Shown here piece by piece: positions 52,652-61,407 of a stretch of 64,000 bases of DNA. The stretch spans positions 1 to 64,000 of the forward strand of contig NZ_FNIR01000012.1 in the NCBI RefSeq assembly GCF_900103975.1, given 5' to 3'. Positions within the stretch are counted from its first letter, which is position 1. Every line of letters starts with the position of its first letter. The notes below the pieces were generated by a model. It was given only the letters and a program-made list of their open reading frames with translations, was not told where the DNA came from and searched no databases. A program made the translations under genes and the position numbers. This stretch comes from Klenkia soli. Lineage in GTDB: Bacteria > Actinomycetota > Actinomycetes > Mycobacteriales > Geodermatophilaceae.

Positions 52652-54337
52652 ATGAGCCGCACGCACCCCGAGCTGAAGACCCCGCCGCCCCTCCCGGAGG
52701 GGGGCCTGCGGATCGTCGCGCTGGGTGGGCTGGGCGAGATCGGCCGCAACATGACGGTCTTCGAGTACGCCGGCAAGCTGCTGGTCGTCGACTGCGGCGT
52801 GCTGTTCCCCGAGGAGCACCAGCCCGGGGTCGACGTCATCCTGCCCGACTTCACCTCCATCCGTGACCGGCTGGACGACATCGAGGCGATCGTCCTCACC
52901 CACGGCCACGAGGACCACATCGGCGGCGTGCCCTACCTGCTCCGCGAGCGCCGCGACATCCCGCTGGTCGGCTCCAAGCTGACGCTGGCCTTCATCTCGG
53001 CCAAGCTCGAGGAGCACAAGATCAAGCCCGTGCTCCGCCAGGTCGGCGAGGGCGAGACGCTGCAGCTGGGCCCCTTCGAGACCGAGTTCCTCGCGGTCAA
53101 CCACTCCATCCCCGATGCCCTGGCCGTGGCCATCCGCACGCCGGCCGGCCTGGTGCTGCACACCGGCGACTTCAAGATGGACCAGTTCCCGCTCGACCGC
53201 CGCATCACCGACCTGCGCGGGTTCGCCCGGCTGGGCGAGGAGGGCGTCGACCTCTTCCTCACCGACTCCACCAACGCCGAGGTGCCCGGCTTCACGATGA
53301 GCGAGGGCGACCTCATCCCCGCCATCGACACCGTGTTCCGCACCGCCCCCAAGCGGGTCATCGTCTCCAGCTTCGCCAGCCACGTGCACCGCATCCAGCA
53401 GGTGCTCAACGCCGCGCACGCGCACGGGCGCAAGGTGGCCTTCGTCGGCCGGTCGATGGTCCGCAACATGGGCATCGCCCGCGAGCTGGGCTACCTCGAC
53501 GTGCCGCAGGGCCTCGTGGTCGACCTCAAGCAGATGGACAAGCTGCCGGCCGACCAGGTCTGCGTGGTCTGCACGGGGTCGCAGGGCGAGCCGATGGCCG
53601 CGCTGTCCCGCATGGCCAACCGCGACCACGTCATCCGCATCTCCGAGGGCGACACCGTCCTGATGGCCAGCTCGCTGATCCCGGGCAACGAGAACGCGAT
53701 CTACCGCATCATCAACGAGCTCACCCGCTGGGGCGCGAACGTCGTGCACAAGGGCAACGCGAAGGTGCACGTCTCCGGCCACGCCAGCGCCGGCGAGCTC
53801 GTCTACTGCTACAACATCGTCAAGCCCCGCAACGTCATGCCGGTGCACGGCGAGTGGCGCCACCTCAAGGCCAACGGCGAGCTGGCGATCAAGACCGGTG
53901 TGCACCCCCGCGGGGTCGTGCTCGCCGAGGACGGCAACGTGGTCGACCTGGTGGGCGGCAAGGTCCGCATCACCGGCAAGGTCAGCGCCGGCAACGTCTA
54001 CGTCGACGGCGCCACCGTGGGCGGGGCGACCGAGGCCTCGCTGAAGGACCGGCGCAACCTGGCCGAGGAGGGCGTGATCACCGTGGTCGCGATCGTCGAC
54101 GCCGACACCGGCCTGCTGGCCGAGGCGCCCGACTTCCTGGCCCGCGGGTTCGTGCACGACGAGGACACCTTCGACGGCGTCGTGCCCCTGATCGAGAAGG
54201 CGCTGGCCAAGGCGGCCGAGGAGGGCGTGGGCGGCGCGCTCCAGCTCGAGCAGCTCATCACCCGGGCGGTCGCGACCTGGGCGCACCGCAACGGCCGACG
54301 CAGCCCGATGATCATCCCCGTCGTCATCGACGCCTGA
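52652..54337 (+). CDS. rnj: Ribonuclease J
   Basis: The 561-residue metallo-beta-lactamase/beta-CASP nuclease has the zinc motif LTHGHEDHIGG (H84, H86, D88, H89), a later LHTGDFKMDQ, LTDSTNAEVPG, and the beta-CASP signatures FASHVHRIQQ and SGHAS, followed by MPVHGEWRHL. It matches in length and in the characteristic start LRIVALGGLGEIGRNM. It is the 5'-exo/endonuclease of rRNA and mRNA processing. The usual actinobacterial neighbour dapA is not present here. ATG 52652 is the start, with a strong hairpin downstream. Confidence 0.97.
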   Translation: MSRTHPELKTPPPLPEGGLRIVALGGLGEIGRNMTVFEYAGKLLVVDCGVLFPEEHQPGVDVILPDFTSIRDRLDDIEAIVLTHGHEDHIGGVPYLLRERRDIPLVGSKLTLAFISAKLEEHKIKPVLRQVGEGETLQLGPFETEFLAVNHSIPDALAVAIRTPAGLVLHTGDFKMDQFPLDRRITDLRGFARLGEEGVDLFLTDSTNAEVPGFTMSEGDLIPAIDTVFRTAPKRVIVSSFASHVHRIQQVLNAAHAHGRKVAFVGRSMVRNMGIARELGYLDVPQGLVVDLKQMDKLPADQVCVVCTGSQGEPMAALSRMANRDHVIRISEGDTVLMASSLIPGNENAIYRIINELTRWGANVVHKGNAKVHVSGHASAGELVYCYNIVKPRNVMPVHGEWRHLKANGELAIKTGVHPRGVVLAEDGNVVDLVGGKVRITGKVSAGNVYVDGATVGGATEASLKDRRNLAEEGVITVVAIVDADTGLLAEAPDFLARGFVHDEDTFDGVVPLIEKALAKAAEEGVGGALQLEQLITRAVATWAHRNGRRSPMIIPVVIDA

Positions 54338-54344
54338 GGAAGGA

Positions 54345-54389
54345 CCCCCTCGCCCCCCACGACGCACGCCGCGGGGCCCTGCGAGGGGG
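54345..54389 (+). terminator. Hairpin terminator of rnj
   Basis: CCCCCTCGC (54345-54353) pairs with GCGAGGGGG (54381-54389). The stem can be extended by AAGG/CCTT with one bulge. The loop of 27 bases is long. It begins 8 bases after the RNase J stop and sits before the convergent small gene. Confidence 0.65.
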
Positions 54390-54392
54390 CCT

Positions 54393-54698
54393 TCAGGCGG
54401 CGCGGCCGTACCAGGTGTCGAGGAGGTCGTGGCGCACGGCCGGGGGCAGCGCGCCCCAGCGCAGCAGGGCCGCGCGGGCGGGCAGCTGACTGGCCCTGGC
54501 CAGCCGGCCCAGCTCGCGGACCCGGTGCGCCGGGCTGGTCAGCGCCGACCGGGCACCGACGAGGCGGAGGGTGGCGACCGGCCCGGTGAGGGCCTCGCAC
54601 AGGGAGTCGTACGCCGCCGTGATCGCGGCCTGGTGCGCGGGGTCGGACCAGTGCGGGCATCGCCCGGGGTGTCCGACGGAGGCTGCGTGAGCGCTCAT
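54393..54698 (-). CDS. Hypothetical protein, 101 residues
   Basis: This soluble helical protein starts MSAHAASVGHPGRCPHWSDP and contains TAAYDSLCEALTGPVATLRL and ends LLDTWYGRAA. I recognise no family. A Cys-Pro-His-Trp cluster near the start might bind metal. ATG 54698 has no ribosome site. It is convergent with rnj and divergent from the ECF sigma operon. Confidence 0.6.
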   Translation of the reverse strand: MSAHAASVGHPGRCPHWSDPAHQAAITAAYDSLCEALTGPVATLRLVGARSALTSPAHRVRELGRLARASQLPARAALLRWGALPPAVRHDLLDTWYGRAA

Positions 54699-54815
54699 GC
54701 CCGACTTATCGGTAGCGCACAGCCAGATCGTGACCACCCTGTGACCCGGTGGCGGTGAACGCGGGCGCACCGGCCGCCGTACACCCCGCGGACGACGGGG
54801 ACGGGAGGGTGCGGC

Positions 54816-55373
54816 ATGGTCGGTGGGGTGCGCACGCGACGCCTGAGGTCGGTCCCGGCACCGGCCGAGGTGTTCGACGCCCGGGCTGCCTACGCCGCCC
54901 ACGGGCCCGAGCTGTACCGCTTCGCCCTGCGCCAGCTCGGTGACGACGGTGCTGCGCAGGACGTCGTCCAGGAGGTGTTCCTGCGCGCCTGGCGGGCCGC
55001 CGGCTCCTACGACCCGCAGCTGGCGAGCCTGCGCACCTGGCTGTTCACGATCGCCCGCAACGTGGTGGTGGACGAGGCCCGTCGGTTCGCCGTCCGCCCC
55101 TGGCAGCGGGACCTCGCCGACGACGTCGGCACCGACGTGCCGGTGGGCGGCGGGCTCGACGAGCGGGTCGTCGACACCTGGGTGGTCGAGGAGGCGCTCG
55201 GCCGGCTGGGCGTCGACCACCGGGTGGCGATCGTGCAGACCCACCTGCGCGGCCGGCCGCACGCCGAGGTGGCCGCCGAGCTCGGCATCCCGGTGGGCAC
55301 ACTGCGCAGCCGGGTGTTCTACGGGTTGAAGGCACTGCGGTTGGCGATGGACGAGATGGGGGTCGAGCTGTGA
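54816..55373 (+). CDS. ECF sigma factor
   Basis: The 185-residue sigma-70-family protein has region 2 (ELYRFALRQLGDDGAAQDVV, then FLRAWRAAGSYDP, LRTWLFTIARNVVVDEAR) and region 4 (VEEALGRLGVDHRVAIVQTH, then AAELGIPVGTLRSRVFYGLK). ATG 54816 has GGGAGG upstream. It is translationally coupled (GTGA) to an anti-sigma factor and is most like the SigK/SigL-type zinc-anti-sigma-controlled group. Confidence 0.94.
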   Translation: MVGGVRTRRLRSVPAPAEVFDARAAYAAHGPELYRFALRQLGDDGAAQDVVQEVFLRAWRAAGSYDPQLASLRTWLFTIARNVVVDEARRFAVRPWQRDLADDVGTDVPVGGGLDERVVDTWVVEEALGRLGVDHRVAIVQTHLRGRPHAEVAAELGIPVGTLRSRVFYGLKALRLAMDEMGVEL

Positions 55374-56026
55374 GCACGCACCGGGAGCTCCGCGAGCAGC
55401 TCGGCGTCTACGCCCTGGGGCACGGCGAGCCGGCCGAGCGGGCCGCGCTGCGCGCGCACCTCGACGGGTGCACCGACTGCCGGGCCGAGCTCGCGACCAT
55501 CGCCCCGCTCCGCGACCGGCTGGCCGGGGTCGACCCCGATCGGCTCGACGAGCTCCCCGTCCCCCCGGTCGGGCTGGGTGACCGGGTGCTGGCCGGGATC
55601 GCCGCCGAACGCGTGGCCGTCCCGACCCGCCCGCACCGGCGTCGCCGGGTGCCGGCGGCCGCCGCGGCGGGGATCGCGGCGGCCGCCTTCGGGGTGGGGT
55701 GGCTGGTCCGCCCGGTGCCCGACCCGTTGCCGCTGGAGCCGGTCGCGGTGCAGGTCGCCGCGCCGCAGGTGCAGGCCACCGCCGACGTCGTCCCGCACAC
55801 CTGGGGCATGGAGGTGCAGCTGCACGGCGAAGGCTTCACCGCGGGCGAGGTGTACCGCGCCCAGGTGACCGAGGACGACGGCCGCGTCGTGTCGGCCGGT
55901 GAGTTCCTCGGCACCGGGCCGGCGGAGATGGTGTGCAACCTGAACAGCTCGGTGCTGCGGGAGGACGCGGCGTCCTTCGCCGTCCTGGACAGCTCGGGCG
56001 CGGTGGTGCTCAGCTCGTCGCTGTAG
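55370..56026 (+). CDS. Zinc-finger (ZAS) anti-sigma factor
   Basis: The 218-residue protein has an N-terminal ZAS domain with HLDGCTDC (H-x3-C-x2-C) at ~residues 30-37, a membrane helix (~95-112, AAAAAGIAAAAFGVGWLV), and an extracytoplasmic part (~115-218). GTG 55370 overlaps the stop of the sigma gene. It should hold the ECF factor inactive at the membrane until an external signal arrives. Confidence 0.9.
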   Translation: MSTHRELREQLGVYALGHGEPAERAALRAHLDGCTDCRAELATIAPLRDRLAGVDPDRLDELPVPPVGLGDRVLAGIAAERVAVPTRPHRRRRVPAAAAAGIAAAAFGVGWLVRPVPDPLPLEPVAVQVAAPQVQATADVVPHTWGMEVQLHGEGFTAGEVYRAQVTEDDGRVVSAGEFLGTGPAEMVCNLNSSVLREDAASFAVLDSSGAVVLSSSL

Positions 56027-56096
56027 GCGGTGAACGCGGAGCGGGTGGGCGCCGTATGCCCCGGGGACAGCGACCACCGAGCACTGGAGCCCGACG

Positions 56097-56813
56097 ATGT
56101 CCCGCACCCGCACCGCACTCCTCCGCACCGCCGTCGTCACCGGCGCGGCCGGCGCCCTGGCCCTCACCGCCGTCGGCCCCGCGTCCGCCGAGACCGAGGT
56201 CGCCGAGCCGGCCACCTTCACCAGCGCGTTCACCGCGATGGCCACCCCGGACATGGTGATCAACAACGACGGGGTGGCCACGCCGGGCGAACCGGGCGCC
56301 AGCGGCACCTTCACCTACCGGATCAACTCCGACACCGAGGTGATCTGCTACGACATCTCCCTGACCGGGGTCACCCCGCCCTACCAGTCGCCGGCGAAGA
56401 CCGCGACGCACATCCACCAGGGCGACGCCGGCCAGGCCGGCCCGCCGCGGATCGCGTTCCCGAACCCCGAGGACGACGGCAGCGGTCGGCTGGTGAGCTC
56501 CGGCTGCCTCCAGGGCCCCTTCACCACCGGGGTCGCACCCGACGGCACCGACACCGGGCAGGGCTTCACCCTCGACCAGATCGAGGCCGACCCGTCGTCG
56601 TTCTTCACCGACACCCACACCTCGGCCTACGCCGCCGGCGCCGTGCGCGGGCAGCTGGTCGAGATCCCGGTCGGCGGCGTCGAGACCGGCGCCGGTGGCA
56701 CCGCCGCGGCGGGGTCGAGCACCTCGACGCCGCTCGTGGCTGCGCTGGGCGGCACGGCGCTGCTGGCCGCCGGTGGCGCGGTGGCCCTCCGCCGCCGGGT
56801 GCAGCAGCAGTGA
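56097..56813 (+). CDS. Secreted CHRD-domain protein with C-terminal anchor helix
   Basis: The 238-residue protein has a Sec signal (residues ~1-31, ending GPASA) and a CHRD (chordin) domain with SGTFTYRINSDTEVICYDIS, THIHQGDAGQAGPP and AYAAGAVRGQLVEI. A C-terminal hydrophobic helix (AALGGTALLAAGGAVALRRR) ends in basic residues, like a sortase substrate or membrane anchor, but no LPxTG/LAxTG motif precedes it. It lies 70 bases after the anti-sigma gene and its TGA overlaps the sortase GTG. Confidence 0.88.
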   Translation: MSRTRTALLRTAVVTGAAGALALTAVGPASAETEVAEPATFTSAFTAMATPDMVINNDGVATPGEPGASGTFTYRINSDTEVICYDISLTGVTPPYQSPAKTATHIHQGDAGQAGPPRIAFPNPEDDGSGRLVSSGCLQGPFTTGVAPDGTDTGQGFTLDQIEADPSSFFTDTHTSAYAAGAVRGQLVEIPVGGVETGAGGTAAAGSSTSTPLVAALGGTALLAAGGAVALRRRVQQQ

Positions 56814-57436
56814 CCACCCGCGGGTTCCGCCCCCTCGTGCTGGCCGTCGGGGCCGTGCTGGCGCTGTCGGCCTGCGCGGGGACGGCGGAGCCCGCGGCCG
56901 CACCACCTCCGTCGTCCGCCGCGACCCCCTCCCCGGGACCGGCGACCGCCGTCCCCACCTCTGCCCTCACCCCCGTCCTCGACCCGGCGTCGGTGCCGGC
57001 GCCGACCGCGGTGTCGATCCCGGCGCTGGGGGTGCAGCAGGACCTGATCGGTCTCGGCGTGGCCGACGACGGCACCGCCGAGGTGCCCGCCGACTTCGAC
57101 GACGTCGGCTGGTTCACCCCCGGTGGCCGACCCGGCGCCCGCGGGCCGACGGTGCTGATGGGCCACGTCGACTCCACCACCGGCCCGGCGGTGTTCTACG
57201 CACTGCGCGACCTGGCGCCCGGCGACACCGTGGAGCTGACCACCGCCGACGGCTCGACGCCGACCTACACGGTCACCGGCACCGAGCAGGTCGCCAAGGA
57301 CACGTTCCCGACCGCGGCGGTCTTCGGCGCCACCACCGACGACGTGCTCCGGTTGATCACCTGCACCGGGGCGTTCGACGCCGGCGCCCGCAGCTACACC
57401 GACAACCTCGTGGTGACGGCGGTCCGCACCGGCTGA
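56810..57436 (+). CDS. Class F sortase
   Basis: The 208-residue membrane-anchored transpeptidase has a lipobox-like N-terminus (AVLALSACAG), and a sortase fold with VSIPALGVQQDLIGLGV, catalytic His in GPTVLMGHVDS, and catalytic Cys in LRLITCTGAFD. The Pro/Ala-rich linker (~25-60) is typical of class F. GTG 56810 overlaps the CHRD protein stop, so the two are translationally coupled and may work together, for example in attaching the CHRD protein to the wall. Confidence 0.9.
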   Translation: MTTRGFRPLVLAVGAVLALSACAGTAEPAAAPPPSSAATPSPGPATAVPTSALTPVLDPASVPAPTAVSIPALGVQQDLIGLGVADDGTAEVPADFDDVGWFTPGGRPGARGPTVLMGHVDSTTGPAVFYALRDLAPGDTVELTTADGSTPTYTVTGTEQVAKDTFPTAAVFGATTDDVLRLITCTGAFDAGARSYTDNLVVTAVRTG

Positions 57437-57451
57437 GTAGGGTCGCCGCCC

Positions 57452-58315
57452 GTGGCGAACGTCCTCTCGATCCAGTCCCACGTGGCCTACGGGCACGTCG
57501 GCAACGCCTCCGCGGTGTTCCCCCTGCAGCGCCTGGGGCACGAGGTCTGGCCGGTGCACACCGTCCAGTTCTCCAACCACACCGGCTACGGGTCGTGGAC
57601 CGGGCGGGTCTTCGACGGGCAGGCCGTCGACGAGGTGGTCGACGGGATCGCCGAGCGCGGGGTGCTGGGCACCTGCGACGCGGTGCTGTCGGGCTACCTG
57701 GGCTCGGCCGACATCGGGCACGCCGTCGTCGGCACGGTCGCGCGGGTGCGCGCGGCCAACCCGTCCGCCGTCTACTGCTGCGACCCGGTGATCGGCGACG
57801 TCGGCCGCGGCGTGTTCGTCCGGCCCGGGATCGCCGAGTTCATGCGCGACGTCGCCGTCCCGGCCGCCGACGTCGTCACCCCCAACCACTTCGAGCTGGA
57901 CCTGCTCACCGGCCGGACGACGACCACCCTGCCGCAGGTCCTCGACGCCGTGGCGGCGCTGCAGGCCACCGGCCCGCGCGTGGTGCTGGTGACCAGCCTG
58001 GACGTCGAGGACACCCCGGACGACGCGGTCGACCTGCTTGCCGCCGAGGCCGGGCGGGCGTGGCGGGTGCGCACGCCCGAGCTCGGGCTCTCGGTGAACG
58101 GCGCCGGCGACGCGATCGCCGCGCTGTTCCTGGCGCACTGGATGTCGACCGGGTCGGCCGCGCAGGCGCTGGGGTCGGCGGCGGCGTCGGTCTTCGGGCT
58201 GCTGCGCATGACCGCCGAGGCCGGCAGCCGGGAGATCCTCACGGTCGCCGCGCAGGAGGAGTTCGTCTCCCCCACCCGCACGTTCGAGGTCGTCGAGGTG
58301 CACGGCGCAGAGTAG
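57452..58315 (+). CDS. pdxY: Pyridoxal kinase PdxY
   Basis: The 287-residue ribokinase-like enzyme begins with VLSIQSHVAYGHVGNASAVF (the pyridoxal-kinase start), has YCCDPVIGD, TPNHFELDLLTG and the active-site GAGDAIAALFLAH. It phosphorylates pyridoxal in the vitamin B6 salvage pathway. GTG 57452 is the start, 16 bases after the sortase stop. Confidence 0.95.
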   Translation: MANVLSIQSHVAYGHVGNASAVFPLQRLGHEVWPVHTVQFSNHTGYGSWTGRVFDGQAVDEVVDGIAERGVLGTCDAVLSGYLGSADIGHAVVGTVARVRAANPSAVYCCDPVIGDVGRGVFVRPGIAEFMRDVAVPAADVVTPNHFELDLLTGRTTTTLPQVLDAVAALQATGPRVVLVTSLDVEDTPDDAVDLLAAEAGRAWRVRTPELGLSVNGAGDAIAALFLAHWMSTGSAAQALGSAAASVFGLLRMTAEAGSREILTVAAQEEFVSPTRTFEVVEVHGAE

Positions 58316-58334
58316 GACGCCCGACCAGGACGGT

Positions 58335-58359
58335 TGACCCACACTGGTTGCGTGGGTCA
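58335..58359. promoter_or_regulatory. 8-bp inverted repeat between pdxY and MFS gene
   Basis: TGACCCAC and GTGGGTCA form a perfect 8-bp repeat with a 9-base spacer. It lies 19 bases after the pdxY stop and ~50 bases before the MFS start. It could be a terminator or a TetR/GntR-type operator for the transporter. Confidence 0.45.
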
Positions 58360-58409
58360 CCCTCACCGCACCGGCGCCCAGCAGGACGCCCGCCGACGAG
58401 GAGCCCGGG

Positions 58410-59618
58410 ATGACCGATCGAGACACGGCCGCTCCCCGCACGACGGCGGGCGCCACCGCCCTGGTCGTCGCGTTCTGCGCCCTGGTCGCCGCCACGCAGG
58501 TGCTGTGGCTGACCTTCGCCCCGGTCACCGACGAGTCGGCCCGCGCCCTGGGGGTGGGCACCGGGGCCATCGCCAACCTGGCCGCGGTCAACCCGCTGGT
58601 CTTCGTCCTGCTCGCGGTGTCCGCCGGGCGCTGGCTGGACCGCAGACTGGTCCAGGCGCTCACCGCCGGTGCCGCGCTGACGGCGCTGGGGGCCGTGGTG
58701 CGGGCCGTCGACGTCCACTCCTACGGCGTGGTCCTCGGCGGCCAGCTGATGGTCTCGGCCGGGCAGCCGCTGGTGCTGGGGGCGACCACGGTGCTCGCCG
58801 TCCGCTACGTCGCCCCGGCCGCCCGCACCGCCGCCATCTCGGCGGCCAGCGCGGCGCAGTTCGTCGGCATCCTGGTGGCCGCCCTGGTCGCCGGTCCCGT
58901 GGTCGACGCGGTGGGCCTGCCCGGGCTGCTGCGCGCCGAGGCCGTCGCCGTGCTCGCGGTCGGGGTGGTGTTCGTCGTCCTGGTGCGCCGCGTCCCCGCC
59001 CGCGGAACGCCCCCGGCCGCCGTCGCACCCGGTGCACCCGGGCTCCTGCGCGACCGGCTGCTGGTGGGCCTGGCCGTCATGCTGTTCGTCGGCGTGGGGG
59101 TGTTCAACGCGGTCGCGACCTGGCTGGACCCCGTGCTCGGCGACCTGGGTCGTCCGGGGCTCGCCGGACCGCTGATCGCGGGCATGACCGTGGCCGGCAT
59201 CGCCGGTGCGGCATCCCTGCCCGCCTGGGCCGCCACCCGCGACCGGCGGCGGGTCGTGCTGCTGGCCGCCGCCCTGGCCAGCGCCGGCGGCTTCGCGGTC
59301 GCGGCCGTCGTGCCCGCCGGCGCGGCCACCGGCGTCCTGCTGGTCGTCCTGCCGCTGGTCGGGTTCGTGCTGCTCGCCGGCCTGCCGGTCGCCCTCGAGT
59401 GGGCCGAGCTGCACGTCGGGGCCGACCGTGCCGCGCGGGCCACCAGCCTGCTGCTGCTGGCCGGCAACGCCGGTGGGGTGGTGTTGGTGCTGGCGGTCGA
59501 GGTCGCCGGCGGTCGCGCCGCACCGACCCTGCTCACCCTGGCGCTGCTCTCGCTGCCGGCCGTGGCCGCCGCGTGGTCGCTCCCCCGCCGGGCCACCTCC
59601 GCCGCGGCTCCCCGATGA
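58410..59618 (+). CDS. MFS transporter
   Basis: The 402-residue protein has twelve predicted membrane helices and an MFS-like loop SAGRWLDRRLVQALTAGAAL. The N-terminus resembles FLVCR/DIRC2-type members (VLWLTFAPVTDESARALGV). ATG 58410 has GAGGAG upstream. It is convergent with the TIGR03943 gene. The ligand is unknown; a heme-, choline- or B6-related cargo would be speculation, although pdxY is just upstream on the same strand. Confidence 0.85.
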   Translation: MTDRDTAAPRTTAGATALVVAFCALVAATQVLWLTFAPVTDESARALGVGTGAIANLAAVNPLVFVLLAVSAGRWLDRRLVQALTAGAALTALGAVVRAVDVHSYGVVLGGQLMVSAGQPLVLGATTVLAVRYVAPAARTAAISAASAAQFVGILVAALVAGPVVDAVGLPGLLRAEAVAVLAVGVVFVVLVRRVPARGTPPAAVAPGAPGLLRDRLLVGLAVMLFVGVGVFNAVATWLDPVLGDLGRPGLAGPLIAGMTVAGIAGAASLPAWAATRDRRRVVLLAAALASAGGFAVAAVVPAGAATGVLLVVLPLVGFVLLAGLPVALEWAELHVGADRAARATSLLLLAGNAGGVVLVLAVEVAGGRAAPTLLTLALLSLPAVAAAWSLPRRATSAAAPR

Positions 59619-59660
59619 CGAGCTCGACCACGACGCGGCCTGGGCCGGGCAGCGGGTCGC

Positions 59661-60353
59661 TCAGTCCTCGTAGCCGTCGGCCGGCGCGGGGACCGGCGTG
59701 ACCGTGTCCGGCGTCAGGGTGGGCTCGGGGTAGCCCAGACCGGGGTGCGGCGACGACGGGGCGTAGCGGCCCACCACCTCCACCCACTGGTCGGCCGTGC
59801 CGTGCACGTCGCCGTCGAGCACCACCTGGACGGCGGTCGCGTCGGCCGCGCAGCAGGCGATGCGGATGCGCGCGAGGTACCAACCCCCGCCCTCGCGGGG
59901 GGACAGGAACCCGACCAGCCGGATGGTGCGTCCCTCCAGCGGGGAGGTGTCGGTCTGCTGGGTGCGGATCGCGTACCCCGACAACGTCATCGTGCGGTGG
60001 TCCGCACCCGGGTCGTCGGCCCCGATCCCGAGCGGCACCTCGGTGGCCGGTGCGCTGACCGGGGCGGCCTGGCGCTGGGCGGTGAAGGCGCCCAGCGGTC
60101 CGGGCGCGACGACCAGCAGGACGGCCACCGGCGCCACCAGCAGCCAGGCGACCCGCGGGCCCGGGTGCTCCGTGGTCCCGGGCCGGCCGCGCAGCACGCC
60201 GAGCACGCCGACCGCCAGCACCGCGGCACCCGCGGCGACCAGCAGCGGGCGGAACCCGGCCTGGACGTAGGCCAGGTACCCCTGGCCCAGCGCCACCCGC
60301 AGCGTCACCCCGCCCAGCAGCACCAGCAGCAGGTGCTGCGTCAGCCGGTTCAC
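59661..60353 (-). CDS. TIGR03943-family (YcgQ-like) membrane protein
   Basis: The 230-residue protein has N-terminal membrane helices (HLLLVLLGGVTLRVALGQGY; then AVLAVGVLGVLRG) and a soluble C-terminal half containing RTIRLVGFLSPREGGGWYLA and ARIRIACCAADA. It is the accessory protein that always accompanies COG0701 permeases. The Cys pair and His-rich surroundings may bind metal. GTG 60353 overlaps the permease stop (GTGA). Confidence 0.85.
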   Translation of the reverse strand: MNRLTQHLLLVLLGGVTLRVALGQGYLAYVQAGFRPLLVAAGAAVLAVGVLGVLRGRPGTTEHPGPRVAWLLVAPVAVLLVVAPGPLGAFTAQRQAAPVSAPATEVPLGIGADDPGADHRTMTLSGYAIRTQQTDTSPLEGRTIRLVGFLSPREGGGWYLARIRIACCAADATAVQVVLDGDVHGTADQWVEVVGRYAPSSPHPGLGYPEPTLTPDTVTPVPAPADGYED

Positions 60354-61327
60354 AGCAGCCACCAGCCGACCAGCGACGCCGAGGCGACCGCGACGCCGAA
60401 GGTGACCGGCGCGAACCGGACGGCGAAGCGGGACCTGAACGTGCCGGCCTGCAGGGCCACCAGCTTGACGTCGACCGCCGGTCCGACCACCAGGAAGGCC
60501 AGCCGCGCGGTGAGGGAGAACGAGGTCAGCCCGGCCGCGACGAACGCGTCGGCCTCCGAGCAGATGGCCAGCAGCACGGCGAGGGCGGCCAGCACGAGCA
60601 CCGCCAGCACCGGTTCGGCGGCCAGGGCGTCCAGCCAGGCCCGGGGCACCAGCACGTTCAGCGCGGCCGCGGTCAGCCCGCCCACGACCAGGAACCCGCC
60701 GGCGTGCACCAGGTCGTGCTGCACCACGCCGAGGAACGCCGCCGCGCGACCGTCGCCGGGCGGGTGCTCGTGGCGGGTCGGCAGCCGCAGCCACTCCCCC
60801 CGCCCGAACGCCGTCCACAGCCAGCCCATCACCAGCGCCACAGCCAGCGAGGCCACGAACCGGGCGACGACCACCGCGGGGGCGTCCGGGAAGGCGACCG
60901 CGGTGGCCACCAGCACCACCGGGTTGATCGCCGGTGCCGAGAGCAGGAACGCCAGCGCCGCGGCCGGGGTGATGCCGCGGCGGACCAGGCTGCCGGCCAC
61001 GGGCACCGACGCGCACTCGCACCCGGGCAGCACCAGACCGGCGGCCCCGGCGACCGGTACCGCCAGCGCCGGACGCCGGGGCAGTGCCCGGGCGAAGAAC
61101 GAGGCCGGGACCAGCGTGCTGATCGCCGCCGACAGCAGGACGCCGAGGACCAGGAACGGCAACGCCTGCAGGCACACCGCCACGAACACCGTCGACCAGG
61201 CCTGGACGACCGGCGCGTCGAACGCCCCGGGGAGGAGGAACCGGGCGGCCACGACGAGCAGGAGCAGGACCACCAGCACGTCGGTGGAGCGCACACGGTG
61301 CCCCGTGACCTGCGCCTCGTCCAGCAC
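60350..61327 (-). CDS. COG0701/DUF318-type permease (YcgR-like)
   Basis: The 325-residue protein has eight or more membrane helices and the family signature LPGCECASVPVAGSLVRRGI followed by AFLLSAPAINPVVLVA, the same fold as ArsP-like permeases. The Cys-Glu-Cys could bind metal or arsenical. GTG 61327 has GGAGGAG at 6 bases; an ATG at 61348 is possible but has no ribosome site. It is divergent from the PacL-like/CtpC pair, so a shared metal-related role is plausible. Confidence 0.83.
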   Translation of the reverse strand: MLDEAQVTGHRVRSTDVLVVLLLLVVAARFLLPGAFDAPVVQAWSTVFVAVCLQALPFLVLGVLLSAAISTLVPASFFARALPRRPALAVPVAGAAGLVLPGCECASVPVAGSLVRRGITPAAALAFLLSAPAINPVVLVATAVAFPDAPAVVVARFVASLAVALVMGWLWTAFGRGEWLRLPTRHEHPPGDGRAAAFLGVVQHDLVHAGGFLVVGGLTAAALNVLVPRAWLDALAAEPVLAVLVLAALAVLLAICSEADAFVAAGLTSFSLTARLAFLVVGPAVDVKLVALQAGTFRSRFAVRFAPVTFGVAVASASLVGWWLL

Positions 61328-61407
61328 CCGGCTCTCCTCCATGAACATGGTTCCCAGTACCGTGTCGGCGCACAGCGTCGCACGCCGAACCAGGACGAGG
61401 AGTCCCC

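Noticed and set aside
58335-58359. TTGACC as a -35 box of a classical promoter
   Set aside because: No acceptable -10 element lies 16-18 bases downstream; the inverted repeat is the better description.
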